Positions 24,860-33,710 of a stretch of 51,692 bases of DNA are shown here, one piece after another; the stretch's first letter is position 1, and each line of letters starts with the position of its first letter. The stretch lies in contig DATFXR010000447.1 of the NCBI GenBank assembly GCA_035315685.1, positions 1-51,692 of the forward strand, in the 5' to 3' direction. The notes beneath the pieces were generated by a model. That model saw only the letters and a program-made list of their open reading frames with translations. It was not told the origin of the DNA and made no database searches. The translations under genes were made by a program, and so were the position numbers. Origin of the DNA: QHWK01 sp035315685 (GTDB lineage Bacteria; Acidobacteriota; Vicinamibacteria; Vicinamibacterales; CAVVIG01).

Positions 24860-27512
24860 TCATGAGTGCGAGAGAGCCAGCAGGCAGACACCGTGTCACG
24901 CAAGCAGCGGTCGTCTCTGCATGACGCGGCGAGAGCATCGTCAAGTGGGTTCCTGGCGTTTCGACGACGACAACTGCTCGAGCATGCCTGCGCCACACAG
25001 ATTCGAGCGAGGGGAGACCAGGCTCGCGTCCTGCTGGCGAAAACAGCGTCAGCTCACCGCGATAAAACCCTGGGTGATACCTTGCGGAGGCGATGAGCGC
25101 GCTCGCCGCTACCCGGATTCCAAGCGAAGGCGCGGGTCCGACGCAGGACCGCCACGCGCACAGTTGCACGGTTGACGTGCGCAGCCTGGCGAGCCACGTG
25201 CGAATCGACAAGGCGCGCAAAGCGGCGCCGAGGAGTGCCATTCGCCGAGCGCCCAGCGCCAACCAGGTCTCCAGTCGCCATCGCATCGGACTCATCGTCG
25301 TGTCGAACAGCCCGACCAAACCAACTTCGTCGCCAGACTCGGACAAGCACCTGGCAATCTCGAACGCTGCAAGTCCGCCGGATGAGTAGCCGCACAGGTA
25401 GTACGGACCGCTCGGCTGTCGCCGCTTGATTTCCTTCAAATAGTCCGCGGCCATCCCCTCGACGCTCATGTGCGGTCTTTCTCCGCGCACTGCACCACGC
25501 GCTCGAATCCCGATCACGGCGCCACCGTAGGTCATGAGGCGCGCCGTCGGCAGGATTTCGACGAGATTGCCGCCGACGCCATGGATGAAGAAAACGGGCG
25601 GCAGACTGGTTCCCGCCTTGAGAGTGACCAGAGGCGTGGAGCCGGGTGCGCGCCGCTCTCGCAGCGCCTGGCAAAGCTGGCCGAACCTCGGCGCCTCGCT
25701 CAGCAGCGTGAGCGAGATCTCGAACCCCAGCACCCGCTCGAGCTCGAGCACGAAGGTGATGGCCTTCAGCGAATCGCCGCCGCTGTCGAAGAAATGATCC
25801 GCGGTGCTTCGAACCGGTAGGAGCAGCACCTCTTGCCAAACGCCAGCCACTGTCTGCGAGACGTGATCGTCGAGGGCGATCGTGGGGAGCGTCGCGTCAT
25901 TGATCGCGGCACGTTCCCGTTGTACGCGGGCTTCGTCCAGCGCAGCGAGCGCGCGAACATCCAGTTTCGAGTTCGCCAGCCGCGGGATCGAGGGTTCAAG
26001 ATAGAACCGCGCCGGGCGCATCGCCGGCGCCGCGGAGCCCGTCAACGCCTTCAATTCGCCGAGCAGGCCGGCAGGCGCTCCGTCGCGCGCGCACACGTAT
26101 GCGACGAGCGTCAACGTTCCATCGCCGCTGTTCGGCCGACCGATCACGGCGACATCTCGAACGAATTCGTGCTCGCGCAGCATGGCTTCGACGCCATCGA
26201 GATCGACGCGGAAGCCGCGTATCTTGACCTGCCTGTCCTTGCGGCCGATTCGCTCCATCAACCCGTCGGGCCGCTGGCGAACGAGGTCGCCGGTACGAAA
26301 AATCCGCCCGCCGCGACCGCCGTCCGCTTCAATGTTCTCGTCCGCAAGCCGGCCCTCGACCCAACTGCCCAGCGAAACGTATTGGCTTCCGACGATGAGC
26401 TCGCCGACGTCCCCTGGCGGCGTGGCACGATCCTCTTCGTCGACTAACGCGAGACGGTTGCCAGGCAACGGATAGCCAATGGGAATGCGCGCATCCTCAC
26501 GCCTGCATGTGTCGTCCACGAACCATTGCATCATCGGCGCTTCCGTCGCCGCGTAGACGACCTGGATTGCGGCCGCGGGTGCAAGCCATCCGCGCAGCGT
26601 CTCGACGTCGCTCCACACCGTCGTGTCTCCGCCGACACGCACGAGCCGCAGTGAAGCGCTCGCTTGGCCCTCCCTCGCGGCGACGATAGATCGAAGAAGA
26701 GCCGGAAACGCGAACAGGATGCTGATCGCCTCTCTGCGGATCATGTTCAAGATCTCGCGTGCCCCCGCGCCACGCGGATCGAGAAGGTGAATGCTCGCTC
26801 CTGCCAGCAACGCGGTGATGACGTCCCGGACGGCGACGATCGTGCCGGCTTGAGTGAGGGTCAGCAGTCGGTCCGCAGCGTTGATGTGCGCGGCATTGAT
26901 CGATTGCGCCGCGCGCTGGAGCAGGTTTCGCTGACTATTTACGACGCTCTTTGGCCGCCCCGTGCTACCGGACGTGAACAGGACGCACGCGGGTTCATCG
27001 ACATTCATGTCGGCCGGTCGCCAGCCCTTCGACGCGGATCGGGGCAAGCCCATCAGGTGGATCACGCGCGTCGTTGACATCCGAGCGTCGACACTCCGAA
27101 TACCCGCCTCGGTCGTGACGATCACGGTCGGGCGTGCCTCCCGCAGCATTTGGCTGAGCCAGTCCGGCGGATGGTGGATGTCGAGGGCGACAAACGGGCG
27201 CCCTGCGGCGAGGCACGCCAGCATTGCGAGCGGAAACAGCGGACATACCGGCAACAGGATGGCGATCAGGTCGCCTGCCGCTGTGCCGGCCGCCAGCGTT
27301 TCGGCGAGGCCGGACACCCCCTCCCACAATTCACCAAAGGTGAGAGTTGCGTTCGCTTCCCTGACTGCGATGCGGTCCGGCTGTCGGCGGGCCACGTGCT
27401 CGAAGAGCTCGATGATCGGCCGCTGCAGATTCTGGTCGCGAAAACGCCTAAAACGCCGATTCGCCGGCCCGTTCCAGTCCAACGGACGCGGATCGCTCTC
27501 GAGCCACGCCAC
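24843..27512 (-). CDS. NRPS-like protein: adenylation, carrier and thioesterase domains, no condensation domain
   Basis: The product is 889 residues from GTG 27512. Residues about 30-530 are an adenylation domain with CVLFTSGSTGRPKSVVNSQR, RIFRTGDLVRQRPDGLMERI and GRKDRQVKIRGFRV. Residues about 550-620 are a carrier domain with the pantetheine serine S581 in FFDSGGDSLKAITF. Residues about 635-880 are a type I thioesterase with PVFFIHGVGGNL and the nucleophile S710 in LCGYSSGGLAAFE. A-T-TE proteins release a single activated acid or join two copies. The position of the amino-group-binding Asp of amino acid A domains reads isoleucine by my alignment (TIVAVRDVITALLAGAS), so an aryl or keto acid is likelier than an amino acid. 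The GT4 gene overlaps its 3' end. Confidence 0.85.
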   Translation of the reverse strand: MAWLESDPRPLDWNGPANRRFRRFRDQNLQRPIIELFEHVARRQPDRIAVREANATLTFGELWEGVSGLAETLAAGTAAGDLIAILLPVCPLFPLAMLACLAAGRPFVALDIHHPPDWLSQMLREARPTVIVTTEAGIRSVDARMSTTRVIHLMGLPRSASKGWRPADMNVDEPACVLFTSGSTGRPKSVVNSQRNLLQRAAQSINAAHINAADRLLTLTQAGTIVAVRDVITALLAGASIHLLDPRGAGAREILNMIRREAISILFAFPALLRSIVAAREGQASASLRLVRVGGDTTVWSDVETLRGWLAPAAAIQVVYAATEAPMMQWFVDDTCRREDARIPIGYPLPGNRLALVDEEDRATPPGDVGELIVGSQYVSLGSWVEGRLADENIEADGGRGGRIFRTGDLVRQRPDGLMERIGRKDRQVKIRGFRVDLDGVEAMLREHEFVRDVAVIGRPNSGDGTLTLVAYVCARDGAPAGLLGELKALTGSAAPAMRPARFYLEPSIPRLANSKLDVRALAALDEARVQRERAAINDATLPTIALDDHVSQTVAGVWQEVLLLPVRSTADHFFDSGGDSLKAITFVLELERVLGFEISLTLLSEAPRFGQLCQALRERRAPGSTPLVTLKAGTSLPPVFFIHGVGGNLVEILPTARLMTYGGAVIGIRARGAVRGERPHMSVEGMAADYLKEIKRRQPSGPYYLCGYSSGGLAAFEIARCLSESGDEVGLVGLFDTTMSPMRWRLETWLALGARRMALLGAALRALSIRTWLARLRTSTVQLCAWRSCVGPAPSLGIRVAASALIASARYHPGFYRGELTLFSPAGREPGLPSLESVWRRHARAVVVVETPGTHLTMLSPRHAETTAACVTRCLPAGSLALMSGHGA

Positions 27513-27930
27513 GGCAGGAAACGTACCGAGAACGCCGTCCGAAAGGTCGGTGCGCGTGGTCCCCTCACACGGAATGCAGGCCCCGCGTATCGAGAAGCCT
27601 CAAGGCGTAAGACGTAGACGCTCTACGGCCTGTTCCATGGCCGTCGCGTTCGGACGACCGGCTGGGCGGCCGACTCCAGGAATGGGCCGACATTCTCAGA
27701 ACGGGAACCGGACGAGCGTCGGTGCGCGGCTGGCGTATGCGGCGTACTCCCGCTCGTCCAGCTCGCAGGGGGAGGAAGCGCTCTTCCAGGCGGGCGTTTA
27801 CGAAGCGCCGAGGACCATCAGAGTCGAAGCGACGCAGCCAGCGGCCGTTCCACGGATCGCCGCGGTGGCGAACACCGCGACGGAAGCGCGCAGCGAGATG
27901 TCGGACGCGCTGGCCGCGCCACTCGCGCGA
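27513..27930. other. Intergenic region upstream of the NRPS-like gene
   Basis: The 418 bp should contain the promoter of the NRPS-like operon, but I cannot pick one out. On the minus strand, the end of a methyltransferase-like frame can be read near 27696-27790 (see separate entry). Confidence 0.35.
27696..27797 (-). pseudogene. Possible remnant of an isoprenylcysteine methyltransferase-like C-terminus
   Basis: The frame ending at TGA 27696-27698 reads CELDEREYAAYASRAPTLVR. It resembles the C-terminal E-Y-x-x-Y-x-x-R-x-P of membrane methyltransferases of the ICMT/NnrU type. The frame is interrupted by TAA just upstream and no full gene can be assembled, so this is a guess at a fossil. Confidence 0.2.
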
Positions 27931-28509
27931 TCACGCCTGCTTGCGACCGACTCCGACTCCGACTCCGCTTCCGCTCGCCGTTCCCATGTCGGCGTCGCGG
28001 CCTGGCGCACGCGACCGCCGTCGCGCTGCGATCGTGATGTTGTTCTGCACGTCGTTCACGCTTGGAATCGCCCACGCGATTTCGCCGGCGTCGCGCTTCA
28101 GACGCTTGTACGCAACCGACCCGGTCAGCGTGGCTCGGCCGCCGTCACAACGCACTTCGACGTCGTTGGCACTCGGCAGCAGATCGAGCGCGTCGCAGAT
28201 GAAGTCCTCGATTTCCTGATCGTTGCTTGGACCCATCGGCTGTCCACGCCGCACGGCGACGGCCGCGAGCAGGGCCTGCGGCGTAATCCCCCCGGTCGCG
28301 AAGTCGGGCGTCGCCTGCACCGCCATGGCACTGCTGGGCACCGACGCGACGACAGGCCAGCCTCCACTCACGGATGATGCAGGATCGATGGGTGACGGGT
28401 TCGCGATTATCGGCGAGCGGTTTCCTGGGATCTGCGGGAAATAGCCAAAGCCTGGCGCTGGCATCGCAGGCCACACTTGTGGCCCGACTCCAAAGAATGG
28501 TTCTGTCAT
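27931..28509 (-). CDS. BON-domain protein with a proline/glycine-rich leader
   Basis: The product is 192 residues from ATG 28509 behind AAAGGGA. The first 90 residues are rich in P, G, S and aromatic residues (MTEPFFGVGPQVWPAMPAPG) and show no signal peptide. Residues about 95-170 are a BON domain: EIEDFICDALDLLPSANDVE, then VRCDGGRATLTGSV, then AIPSVNDVQNNITI. BON domains bind membranes or phospholipids and are mostly periplasmic (OsmY, BamE-like). The tail is an alternating GSGVGVGVG stretch. The unusual leader resembles that of the next upstream gene, so the two probably act together. Confidence 0.75.
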   Translation of the reverse strand: MTEPFFGVGPQVWPAMPAPGFGYFPQIPGNRSPIIANPSPIDPASSVSGGWPVVASVPSSAMAVQATPDFATGGITPQALLAAVAVRRGQPMGPSNDQEIEDFICDALDLLPSANDVEVRCDGGRATLTGSVAYKRLKRDAGEIAWAIPSVNDVQNNITIAARRRSRAPGRDADMGTASGSGVGVGVGRKQA

Positions 28510-28601
28510 CGTGCTGTCCCTTTCTCATACGCGACATCACACGTTCAGAACCTGCGGTCGCCTCGCCAGACGACCGCAGGTCAATTTCACCCCGACAGTG
28601 T

Positions 28602-29054
28602 TCACATCACATAGTTCGGTTGCGCACCGATCTGCGGTGAGACGCCCCAGGGCGTGACGGGTGGGAGACCAGCTGCGCCAAACGGCTGCTGGATCTGCTG
28701 GTAGTGCTGCGGGACGAACTGAGTCAGCTGCTGCAGCTGGGCGAGCTGCGTGGGAAGAAACTGCAGAACCTGCTGCAGCTGCTGCAGCTGATGCTGCTGC
28801 AGATATTCCAACTGCAAGAGCTGCTGAAGCTGCTGCGGAACGATCTGCAGCAGTTGCTGAATCTGCTGGAGTGGAACTGTCGCGTAGGGGTTGAACACGT
28901 TGCCCTGCTGGAACGGCAGTACGGATGACCCCGTCAACTGAGGAACCATGAATGGATTGACGCTGATGCCGCTATGCGGAGAGAGTCCCCAGGGGATCGA
29001 GGATGGGATGGGAGCGTTGAATGGTGTATTGAGTCCGAACCCGGTTCCTGCCAT
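28602..29054 (-). CDS. Glutamine-rich low-complexity protein
   Basis: The product is 150 residues from ATG 29054 behind AAGGAGGA, a strong site that decides the start. Residues 1-55 are rich in N, P, G and S (MAGTGFGLNTPFNAPIPSSI). Residues about 60-125 are a leucine/glutamine helix region with units such as LQQLLQL and QIQQLLQIVPQQ, likely coiled-coil. The end is again P/G rich. The leader NPFMVPQLTGSSVLPFQQGN and the end PPVTPWGVSPQIGAQPN share their flavour with the BON protein. I do not recognise a family. The strong ribosome binding site and complementary neighbour argue for a real gene despite the CTGCTG-type repetition of the DNA. Confidence 0.65.
   Translation of the reverse strand: MAGTGFGLNTPFNAPIPSSIPWGLSPHSGISVNPFMVPQLTGSSVLPFQQGNVFNPYATVPLQQIQQLLQIVPQQLQQLLQLEYLQQHQLQQLQQVLQFLPTQLAQLQQLTQFVPQHYQQIQQPFGAAGLPPVTPWGVSPQIGAQPNYVM
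28690..28870. repeat. CTGCTGCAG-type triplet-rich tract
   Basis: An imperfect run of CTG/CAG triplets that encodes the glutamine/leucine segment of the small protein on the minus strand. Confidence 0.8.
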
Positions 29055-29776
29055 GTGTCCTCCTTCGCCGAACATCGTTGTAATTCGGTCGAGTCGCGCA
29101 ACACATCACGATCGTGCGGTCCGTCTTTTTTGTTCTGATGTCCACTCAGCGCTATGGCGCATTCGCCGGTCTGATCGACGTCGGCGTTATAGAAATCCGG
29201 CATCAAAAACGTGTTGGCGGATCGCAGGCGGCACATTCACTCGAATGAACCGACCCAGCGTGTTGTCGTGAACATTGCGACTGGAGCAACGCCGATACCA
29301 GCGTGATCGAAGCGGGGTCGTGCGGCCACGGGTACGGCGATCCGACTACGCACTCTTCTCGCACGCACGCGTCCTGCGAGCGCCGCTCGATCGCACGGAG
29401 ACGTTCGCCGTGGCTCATTGCTCGAGCGGCGACCTGCTACTGCGCTCGGCTGTAAGCGCGCGCGAGGAAGAATCTACACGCCGGTTTGTCCGGGATACTT
29501 ACACGCAGGGTCGTACTCAATCTGACACTCCATCGCGTGGCGTCACCATCGGAATGCTGCAATTGGCCGGCGGAGCTCATTTGGCCTGAGCTGTTTTTCG
29601 GATCGCCGTTTGCTCAGCGGTGTGTCGGCTCGGCATTTCGGGCCGCGGATCAGGGGCTTTGCGCCTAACGCGACCGTGGCAGAGTTCTCGCGACACCGCC
29701 AACCACAGCCAGTCTGAACCGGTCAGCGGCGATCGATCGCCCCGTCAGTGATCCCGACGGTGTTCAAAGCGAACCA
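29055..29776. other. Long region without a convincing gene
   Basis: About 720 bp lie between the divergent glutamine-rich protein and histidine kinase genes. The first bases hold the strong ribosome binding site of the former. Frames of about 60-105 codons exist (for example 29275-29589 on plus), but none has a ribosome binding site, domain or normal codon use. It may hold promoters for both genes or a small RNA. I see no clear signal. Confidence 0.4.
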
Positions 29777-29806
29777 TTGGACGTGTCGTTCGGCCGTGGA
29801 GGGCAG

Positions 29807-32485
29807 ATGACGATGACAGTCACTCGCGCGCAAAACATCGCCCGGCGGTACGGGCTGGCGCTGGGGTTGGGCGTGGCGACTGCGATTGTTCAGGCGCGCC
29901 TGGGTTCGCTCGTCGGCGAGACAAGTTTGTTCTTCGTGCTGCCGGCGGTGGTAGGCGCCGCCTGGTTCGGCGGTTTCGGCCCCGGGGCACTGGCCGCAAT
30001 CGTCCCCTTCGTCGTTCGCGCGTCGTCCGTCGGTCTCTCATCGGTCGTCGATGCGAACAAGCCGGCCGACATCGTGGCCGTTGGGCTCGTGGTGCTCACG
30101 ACGCTTCTCGTCTGCATGATGATGCGTCGGCTCCGCGGGTACGCGCGCGACGAACGGCGTCAGCGGATCGAGGTGGAATGGCTGCTTCGCAGGGCGACGG
30201 TTGTCGAAACGCTGGCAACAACCGAGGCGGCCGCGCGCACGGCGGCAGAGGTGGCCAGCGCCTCGGCGTCAGTGCTCATGCGCGAGATGGGCGCCAGCAC
30301 GGGCGCGGTCGCCCTGATCCCTGCCGAGGGCGGCGATGCAGAGGTCGTGCAAGCGTTCGGGTACGAGAACGCGATTGCCGGGCGAATCGACCTGACGTCC
30401 GGCGGCGCCGTCGCGACGTCACTCCGGCGCGGCGAGGTCGTCGCCATGTCTCAGACCCACCCGAACGCAGCGTCAGACACGCCGACGCTTCTGACACAGC
30501 ATGAAGTGCTGGTGATGATCCCGCTCGCAGTGTCAGGCCGCACGTTGGGGGTTGTCGCGCTCGGCTTCAACGAGCCTCGTGTGTTCGAGAGCCGGGAGTG
30601 TCAGTGCTTGCTCGAAACCGGTCACCTCACCGCACAAGCTCTCGAACGAGCACGTGCGTACGACCGCGCGGAACAGGCGCGGGCCGACGGCGAAGCCTAC
30701 CGCGTGCGCGCGGAGGCCGAGATCCGCGAACGACGCCGCGCCGAAGCGGCGCACCAGGAAAGCGAGGCACGATATCGTACGCTGGCCGCGCGCACGCATC
30801 GCTTGTACAGTCTCAGCGCGGCGCTGTCTGAGGCAGTGACCCTCGACGCGGTTGCCAGAACCGTGGTCCGCCAGGGCCGCGGCGTCGTCGGTGCCGCCGC
30901 GGGCGCGGTCGCGCTGTGCGTCGACGACGATGCGTTCGAAACCCTCTACGCAGAAGAATACCCGCCACCAGTCGTCGAGGCGTCGCGCCGATTCTCGGCG
31001 GAATCAGGCCTCTGCACGACGGCTGCGGTGGCCTCCCGCCACGCGGTGTTCGTGCGTTCCTTCGCGGAATGGCAGCAGCAGTACCCGCGATCCGCCGCGA
31101 CGGCCGCTGATGGCGGATTCACCTCGGCAGCGTCGTTGCCGCTGCTGGTCGACAACCTGCCGATCGGCGTCCTGTCGTTTCACTTCACCGTCCCGGTCAA
31201 CTTCGATCCGGACTACCAGGCGCTCTTGACGTCGGTCGCCCACCATGCTGCGCAAGCCATCGATCGCGCGCGGCTCTACGAAACGACACAGCGCGCGCGC
31301 GTCGACGCCGAGACGGCCAACCGCGCCAAAGACGACTTCTTGTCGATCGTCTCTCACGAGCTTCGCACGCCGCTCAACGCCATCCTCGGCTGGGGCACCA
31401 TGCTTCGGGACGGATCGCTCGACGCGTCGCGCGTGCAGCGCGCGACCGACGCGATCGTCAGTAACGCCACGCGGCAGGCGCGCCTGATCGACGACCTCCT
31501 CGAAGTGTCGCGGATGGTCGCCGGGCGTGTCTCTCTCGATCTCCAGCAGCTCGAGCTGGCGGACATCGTCCGCGGTGCCGTCGAGGCGATGTTGCCGACC
31601 GCGGCGCAACGCGGCATCGAGCTCCAGACGGACGATCTCCCGCGCGCGCGCGTCGTGGCCGACCCGCACCGGCTCGAACAGGTCTTCGGGAACCTGCTGA
31701 CCAATGCGCTGAAGTTCACGCCGGCCGGCGGCCGCGTGACCGTGGCGGGCGCGCTCGACGACGGCGAGGTCCAGGTTCGGGTGAGCGATACCGGCTGCGG
31801 GATCGAGCCGGACGTGCTGCCGCACATCTTCGAGCGATTTCGTCAAGGCAACAACACGACGACGCGAAGCGTCGGCGGACTCGGGTTGGGCCTCTTCATC
31901 GTCCGCCGGTTGGTCGAGGTGCTCCACGGTCAGATCGTCGCAACGAGCGCCGGCAAGGACATGGGCGCGACCTTCACCGTCACGCTTCCCGTCGTCGCGG
32001 CGTCAGTGCCGGAGCAATCGTCGTCGTCAGATGCAGACCGAACCGAGGTGCCGGTGGGTGCGGCGCGGCGGCTGATGGGAATTCACGTGCTGGTCGTCGA
32101 TGACGAGCCCGATGTGCGTGAGCTCATATCGGCAGCCCTTGACAACAGCGGCGCAACAGTGACGGTGGTGGAGTCGGCCAAGGACGTGATCGCCACTCTC
32201 ATGAACAGCGACACCCGGATCGACGTCCTTCTCGCCGATCTGGCCATGCCCGAGGAAGACGGCTATTCGATGATCCGGCGTATTCGCGCACACCCCGATC
32301 CGTTGGTTGCACACATACCGGCCGCCGCCGTCACCGCGTGCGCACGGCAGGACGAGTGCCTGCAGGCGCGCGAGGCCGGGTTTCACCTGCATCTTGCCAA
32401 GCCGTTCGCGCCCGGCGCCCTGGTGGAGGCAGTCGAGCGACTCAGGGGGTATGATCACTGCCAGCGCCTGAATTGTGCGTCCTGA
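29807..32485 (+). CDS. Hybrid sensor histidine kinase with DUF4118, two GAF domains and a receiver
   Basis: The product is 892 residues from ATG 29807. TTG 29777 is further out and ATG 29813 is also close to GGAGGG. Residues about 10-115 are a DUF4118-type membrane region with three or four helices. GAF domains follow at about 140-290 and 335-485, separated by a helical linker. The HisKA motif FLSIVSHELRTPLNAILGWG is at about 510, and the ATPase has N, G1 and G2 boxes (NLLTNALKF, VSDTGCGIEP, GGLGLGLFIVRRL). The receiver at the end has DDEPDVRE, the phospho-acceptor in VLLADLAMPEEDGY and the lysine in AKPFAPG. The signal is probably read in the cytoplasm by the GAF domains. No separate regulator gene is near. 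Confidence 0.9.
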   Translation: MTMTVTRAQNIARRYGLALGLGVATAIVQARLGSLVGETSLFFVLPAVVGAAWFGGFGPGALAAIVPFVVRASSVGLSSVVDANKPADIVAVGLVVLTTLLVCMMMRRLRGYARDERRQRIEVEWLLRRATVVETLATTEAAARTAAEVASASASVLMREMGASTGAVALIPAEGGDAEVVQAFGYENAIAGRIDLTSGGAVATSLRRGEVVAMSQTHPNAASDTPTLLTQHEVLVMIPLAVSGRTLGVVALGFNEPRVFESRECQCLLETGHLTAQALERARAYDRAEQARADGEAYRVRAEAEIRERRRAEAAHQESEARYRTLAARTHRLYSLSAALSEAVTLDAVARTVVRQGRGVVGAAAGAVALCVDDDAFETLYAEEYPPPVVEASRRFSAESGLCTTAAVASRHAVFVRSFAEWQQQYPRSAATAADGGFTSAASLPLLVDNLPIGVLSFHFTVPVNFDPDYQALLTSVAHHAAQAIDRARLYETTQRARVDAETANRAKDDFLSIVSHELRTPLNAILGWGTMLRDGSLDASRVQRATDAIVSNATRQARLIDDLLEVSRMVAGRVSLDLQQLELADIVRGAVEAMLPTAAQRGIELQTDDLPRARVVADPHRLEQVFGNLLTNALKFTPAGGRVTVAGALDDGEVQVRVSDTGCGIEPDVLPHIFERFRQGNNTTTRSVGGLGLGLFIVRRLVEVLHGQIVATSAGKDMGATFTVTLPVVAASVPEQSSSSDADRTEVPVGAARRLMGIHVLVVDDEPDVRELISAALDNSGATVTVVESAKDVIATLMNSDTRIDVLLADLAMPEEDGYSMIRRIRAHPDPLVAHIPAAAVTACARQDECLQAREAGFHLHLAKPFAPGALVEAVERLRGYDHCQRLNCAS

Positions 32486-32541
32486 ACACTGAAGGACACG
32501 TCAGCCTGGACTGATCGTCGCGGCCCACGAAAGCAGGAACC

Positions 32542-33678
32542 ATGATGCGCACGTCGGCCGCACTCTTTTCGGCGCTCGCCCTCGGCGTCGCGCTTACCCA
32601 AGCGCAAACTGTGCCCTCGAAGACGCTCGACATCTACGTCGTCGACGTGGAAGGCGGAAATGCCACGCTGTTCGTGGCGCCATCCGGCGAATCACTGCTC
32701 ATCGACACGGGGAATGGCGGCACGGCGGCTGTTCGCGATGCCGAGCGCATCCTGGCGGCTGCCCGCGCGGCTGGCATGACGCGGGTCGACACCCTGATTA
32801 CCACCCACTGGCACGGTGATCACTTTGGCGGGATGGCTGAACTCGCGGCGCGCATTCCCATCCAACACTTCGTCGATCACGGCGCGAACGTTCAACCGGC
32901 CCCGGCCACCGATGAGTTTCTGGACAAGACATATCCGCAGCTCTACGCCAAAGCGACGCATACCGTCGCGAGACCCGGCAGCAGGATTTCCGTCGCAGGC
33001 GTGGATGTCCTCGTCGTGACTTCCGCTGGCATGACGATCAAGGACGCGTTGCCGGGAGCGGGCGCCGCGAATCGCTACTGTTCGAGCTTCAAGCCTGGAG
33101 AGAACAACGCCGAAGACCCGATGTCGGTCGGAACATACGTGACGTTCGGAAGGTTTCGGACGGTCCATCTGGGCGATCTGACAAAAAACAAGGAATTCGA
33201 GTTGATGTGCCCGAGCAATCGCATCGGGACGGTTGATGTGCTGCTCGGTCTGCACCACGGCGTGGATACATCGAATTCGGAGGTGCTCGTTCACGCCCTT
33301 CGTCCGCGCGTCGCCATCATGAACAATGGCACGCGCAAGGGCGGACAACCCGAAGTCATGAAGACAGTGCATTCCTCGCCGGGCCTCGAGGATCTTTGGC
33401 AGATGCATTTCTCACAGCTGAGCGGTCAGGAGTACACGGTCGCCGGCATGTTCATCGCAAACGTGCTGGACGAACCGTCGGCCGCCATGCCCGTAGCACC
33501 GATCCCGGCTCCGCCGCCCGGATCGAATGCGCCTCCGCCGCCGGCACACAACGGAACCGCTTACTGGATCAAGGTCTCCGCGCGAGCGGATGGCTCGTTC
33601 ACGGTGACCAACGGACGTAACGGGTTCAGCAAGGAGTACGCGGCCAGTCCGAGATCGACCACCTCGACGCGCCAGTGA
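32542..33678 (+). CDS. Exported metallo-beta-lactamase-fold hydrolase
   Basis: The product is 378 residues from ATG 32542 with a signal peptide (MMRTSAALFSALALGVALTQ). The motif THWHGDHFGG (from about 88) supplies the H-x-H-x-D-H metal ligands, LGDLT and LGLHHGVD further ones. The beginning (TLDIYVVDVEGGNATLFVAP, then SLLIDTGNGG) matches ComEC/Rec2-type MBL domains. Free-standing exported copies like this one are common in Acidobacteriota and have no established substrate. A proline-rich linker (PAPPPGSNAPPPP) precedes a short C-terminal beta extension with YWIKVSARADGSFTVTNGRN. It is 57 bp after the histidine kinase stop. Confidence 0.82.
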   Translation: MMRTSAALFSALALGVALTQAQTVPSKTLDIYVVDVEGGNATLFVAPSGESLLIDTGNGGTAAVRDAERILAAARAAGMTRVDTLITTHWHGDHFGGMAELAARIPIQHFVDHGANVQPAPATDEFLDKTYPQLYAKATHTVARPGSRISVAGVDVLVVTSAGMTIKDALPGAGAANRYCSSFKPGENNAEDPMSVGTYVTFGRFRTVHLGDLTKNKEFELMCPSNRIGTVDVLLGLHHGVDTSNSEVLVHALRPRVAIMNNGTRKGGQPEVMKTVHSSPGLEDLWQMHFSQLSGQEYTVAGMFIANVLDEPSAAMPVAPIPAPPPGSNAPPPPAHNGTAYWIKVSARADGSFTVTNGRNGFSKEYAASPRSTTSTRQ

Positions 33679-33710
33679 CGCGCCCATGCCGGGGCCTTCG
33701 CGCTAGGTGG

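Noticed and set aside
26962..28377. Plus-strand frame of 471 codons
   Set aside because: It runs antisense to the NRPS-like and BON genes, is rich in R and S, and lacks domains or a ribosome binding site.
28690..28870. CTGCTGCAG repeats as a CRISPR or regulatory repeat
   Set aside because: There are no spacers, and the triplets encode a leucine/glutamine helix in a frame with a strong ribosome binding site.
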